A stretch of DNA of 6,079 bases, from the NCBI GenBank assembly GCA_946482355.1, contig CAMLRE010000145.1, forward strand, positions 1-6,079. The letters run 5' to 3'. Shown piece by piece: positions 4,730 through 6,079 of this stretch (the stretch's first letter is position 1; each line of letters starts with the position of its first letter). Under the pieces are notes generated by a model. It did no database searches, was not told where the DNA came from, and saw only the letters and a program-made list of their open reading frames with translations. The stretch is from an uncultured Bdellovibrio sp. GTDB taxonomy: Bacteria > Bdellovibrionota > Bdellovibrionia > Bdellovibrionales > Bdellovibrionaceae. Position numbers and translations under genes: made by a program.

Positions 4730-5827
4730 TTAAGATAATTTCTTTTGAATTTGTCTTACAGAGACCACGGCGAAGATTGCGTTCGCAATCCATGGCCCAA
4801 CATAAGGTGGAAGTTTTCCGCTGCGTGATAGGCCTTCAAACGCGATATACACCACGAAATAACCCACGATGAATCCAACTGATACCACAAAGCCAGAGTT
4901 CTTTCCTGAACGGCGTTCGTTCACCACGCCATAACCAACACCCACTAACCCGAAAATCAAGCAGGCAGCGGCTAAGGCGAAGCGTTTATGAAACTCAACC
5001 TCAAAACCGATCTTTTCGTTAGGTTTGATTTCTGGATCGTTAATACGGTTTTGTAATTCGCCGTAATTAAGCGATGGGGCTGATTTTTTACGTTCTTCGA
5101 ACTTCACCGGGTCATTCAATAAAACGTCGTAAGATTCAAAGTTAACCACAGTGTGCGCTTGGCCGCGGCGGTGAATCTGGCCGTTAAACAAACGAAGTAA
5201 AACGCTATGCCCTGGGTTATCAAGGTCAGGAATAATATGACCTTGTGGAGCGATAATTGTAAGTGGTGAAGTCGGGTTTTTATCATCGTATATAAAAAGA
5301 TCCTGAAGTAAACCTTCTTCAGAGTTTACTTTGTTGGCGTAGATCACCATATCAAAGAAACCTTCAGAGAAAGTTCCTTCTTTAATGCTGGCTGCGGCTT
5401 TTGTATTTCCTAAGTGGGTAATTAATAATTCGAACTGACGATTTCCCCAAGGGGCCACAAAGAAAGCGGTTTGTGCCGAGATCAGAGTTACTACTAAAGC
5501 TAGCACTACTGCAGGAATTAACATCGTAGATCCGTGATAGCCAGCACCTTTTAAGGCGATGATTTCTGAATCGTGAGATAAACGATTGTAAGTCATTAAC
5601 ACGGCGAATAGTAACGACATGGGTAAAATCATGGGTAAGAATGAAATACTCATATAACCCATGATGTCTAAAATAAATGAGAATTTAATCCCGTGAACCA
5701 ACACGAATTCGGTTAGACGAAGGGCTTGAAACATTAACAGGATAGAAATAAACACCAATACGCCCAGAATAAAGGTCGGCACCATTTCAGAGAGTAAATA
5801 AAAAAAGACTCGGCGTGATTTCCACAT
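4730..5827 (-). CDS. lptF: LptF/LptG family permease (lipopolysaccharide export inner-membrane subunit), LptF type
   Basis: The 365-residue protein belongs to the YjgP/YjgQ (LptF/LptG) family, whose two members form the inner-membrane part of the LptB2FG transporter that extracts lipopolysaccharide for delivery to the outer membrane. Layout is typical. Three N-terminal membrane segments lie at about 16-36, 60-80 and 102-124. The family block LPMSLLFAVLMTYNRLSHDS, continuing EIIALKGAGYH, occupies 69-98. A periplasmic beta-jellyroll-like domain spans about 125-275. EFHKRFALAAACLIFGLVGV (278-297) starts the second half, with three more segments at about 283-303, 312-330 and 343-358. The LPMSLL..RL..DSE wording is closer to LptF than LptG. 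Length is normal. No LptG partner is adjacent in the window. It is a single-gene unit convergent with the RNA candidate and divergent from the right-edge gene. ATG 5827 lacks a Shine-Dalgarno and may start a nearly leaderless mRNA. Confidence 0.9.
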   Translation of the reverse strand: MWKSRRVFFYLLSEMVPTFILGVLVFISILLMFQALRLTEFVLVHGIKFSFILDIMGYMSISFLPMILPMSLLFAVLMTYNRLSHDSEIIALKGAGYHGSTMLIPAVVLALVVTLISAQTAFFVAPWGNRQFELLITHLGNTKAAASIKEGTFSEGFFDMVIYANKVNSEEGLLQDLFIYDDKNPTSPLTIIAPQGHIIPDLDNPGHSVLLRLFNGQIHRRGQAHTVVNFESYDVLLNDPVKFEERKKSAPSLNYGELQNRINDPEIKPNEKIGFEVEFHKRFALAAACLIFGLVGVGYGVVNERRSGKNSGFVVSVGFIVGYFVVYIAFEGLSRSGKLPPYVGPWIANAIFAVVSVRQIQKKLS

Positions 5828-5836
5828 CTAAAGACT

Positions 5837-5865
5837 ACTATAAATAATTTCTTTGCTATCGTCAT
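5837..5865 (-). promoter_or_regulatory. Putative lptF promoter, nearly leaderless
   Basis: On the minus strand ATGACG (5865-5860) and TATAGT (5842-5837) are 17 nt apart (4/6 and 5/6 matches). Transcription would start near 5830, only about three bases before the lptF ATG, which fits the absence of a Shine-Dalgarno. Confidence 0.35.
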
Positions 5866-5882
5866 CGCTTGGATTTTAGAAT
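5853..5882 (+). promoter_or_regulatory. Putative promoter of the right-edge gene, possibly leaderless
   Basis: TTGCTA (5853-5858) and TAGAAT (5877-5882) are 18 nt apart, with the same -10 hexamer and spacing as the RNA promoter at 4547-4576. The expected start, about 7 nt downstream, falls on the ATG at 5889. No Shine-Dalgarno is present. Confidence 0.35.
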
Positions 5883-5888
5883 AGACCT

Positions 5889-6079
5889 ATGGATAGAGTG
5901 CTTATTGTCAGTGAAGAAGTGATTTTTGCCTCGCATGTCGAAAAAACCTTAATGGAAGTTGGTTTTGACGTCGCTATTCAATCCAGCGAGACAGGATTAC
6001 AGCAAGCTATCCAAAATTTTTCGCCGCATGTTTTAGTCGTTAAGGGCGCTTCGGCAAAACTTTCATCTTTGCGGGTTGG
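5889..6079 (+). CDS. Partial CDS, N-terminal alpha/beta domain (phosphoglycerate dehydrogenase-like or degenerate receiver)
   Basis: The frame opens at ATG 5889 and runs off the right edge (63 codons visible). Predicted order is strand RVLIVSE (3-9), helix (11-23), strand FDVAIQSS (26-33), helix LQQAIQNF (37-44) and strand HVLVVKGASAKLS (47-59). This fits two families. It resembles the N-terminus of D-2-hydroxyacid dehydrogenases such as SerA, where the third strand reads like LVVRSATKVT. It also resembles a response-regulator receiver domain, but then Lys52 sits near where the phospho-accepting Asp should be, and the acidic pair after strand one is shifted. I lean slightly to the dehydrogenase because nothing essential would be missing. 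Downstream sequence would settle it. It diverges from lptF with a 61-nt gap and has no Shine-Dalgarno. Confidence 0.65.
   Translation, partial: MDRVLIVSEEVIFASHVEKTLMEVGFDVAIQSSETGLQQAIQNFSPHVLVVKGASAKLSSLRV

Overview
The window looks like chromosomal DNA of a Gram-negative (diderm) bacterium with moderately low GC. The evidence is an LptF-type lipopolysaccharide exporter, a lipoprotein and a secretin-associated LysM-type protein. The mix of a reduced, split ComEC, a TPR lipoprotein, a long LysM protein, dprA and a stand-alone lptF suggests a Bdellovibrio-like predator (Bdellovibrionota). That placement is an inference from gene content and style and was not tested by search.

Layout. Positions 1-1316 (minus strand) carry ComEC in two pieces in the same reading frame. 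The membrane 'Competence' channel domain (1316..408) ends in TAA, and three bases later an ATG opens a secreted metallo-beta-lactamase-like domain that runs off the left edge (404..1). A 250-bp AT-rich divergent intergenic region follows. Then comes a plus-strand operon: a small TPR-like lipoprotein (1571-2005), a LysM protein resembling TsaP (2005-3558, joined by TAATG) and dprA (3604-4455). Between dprA and the convergent lptF (5827..4730, minus) lies a 274-bp gap with a likely dprA terminator, a compact structured RNA with its own promoter and U-tract (about 4583-4649), and a terminator serving lptF. At the right edge a partial plus-strand gene diverges from lptF.

How the genes fit together. 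ComEC (inner-membrane DNA channel), DprA (loads RecA on incoming single-stranded DNA) and a TsaP-like LysM protein (anchors the type IV pilus secretin to peptidoglycan) are all linked to pilus-dependent DNA uptake, so about 4 kb of the window reads as a natural-transformation neighbourhood. LptF is an unrelated envelope-biogenesis gene.

Most interesting item. The 67-nt RNA candidate at about 4583-4649 folds by eye into a 9-bp closing stem holding two hairpins, each showing ANGGA in its tetraloop. One hairpin contains UCACGGAUGA, the core of the best studied RsmE/CsrA target hairpin. It has a sigma70-type promoter immediately upstream and a six-T tract immediately downstream. It may be a minimal CsrA-sequestering small RNA. 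A 44-codon ORF with a good Shine-Dalgarno overlaps it and is the main competing explanation.
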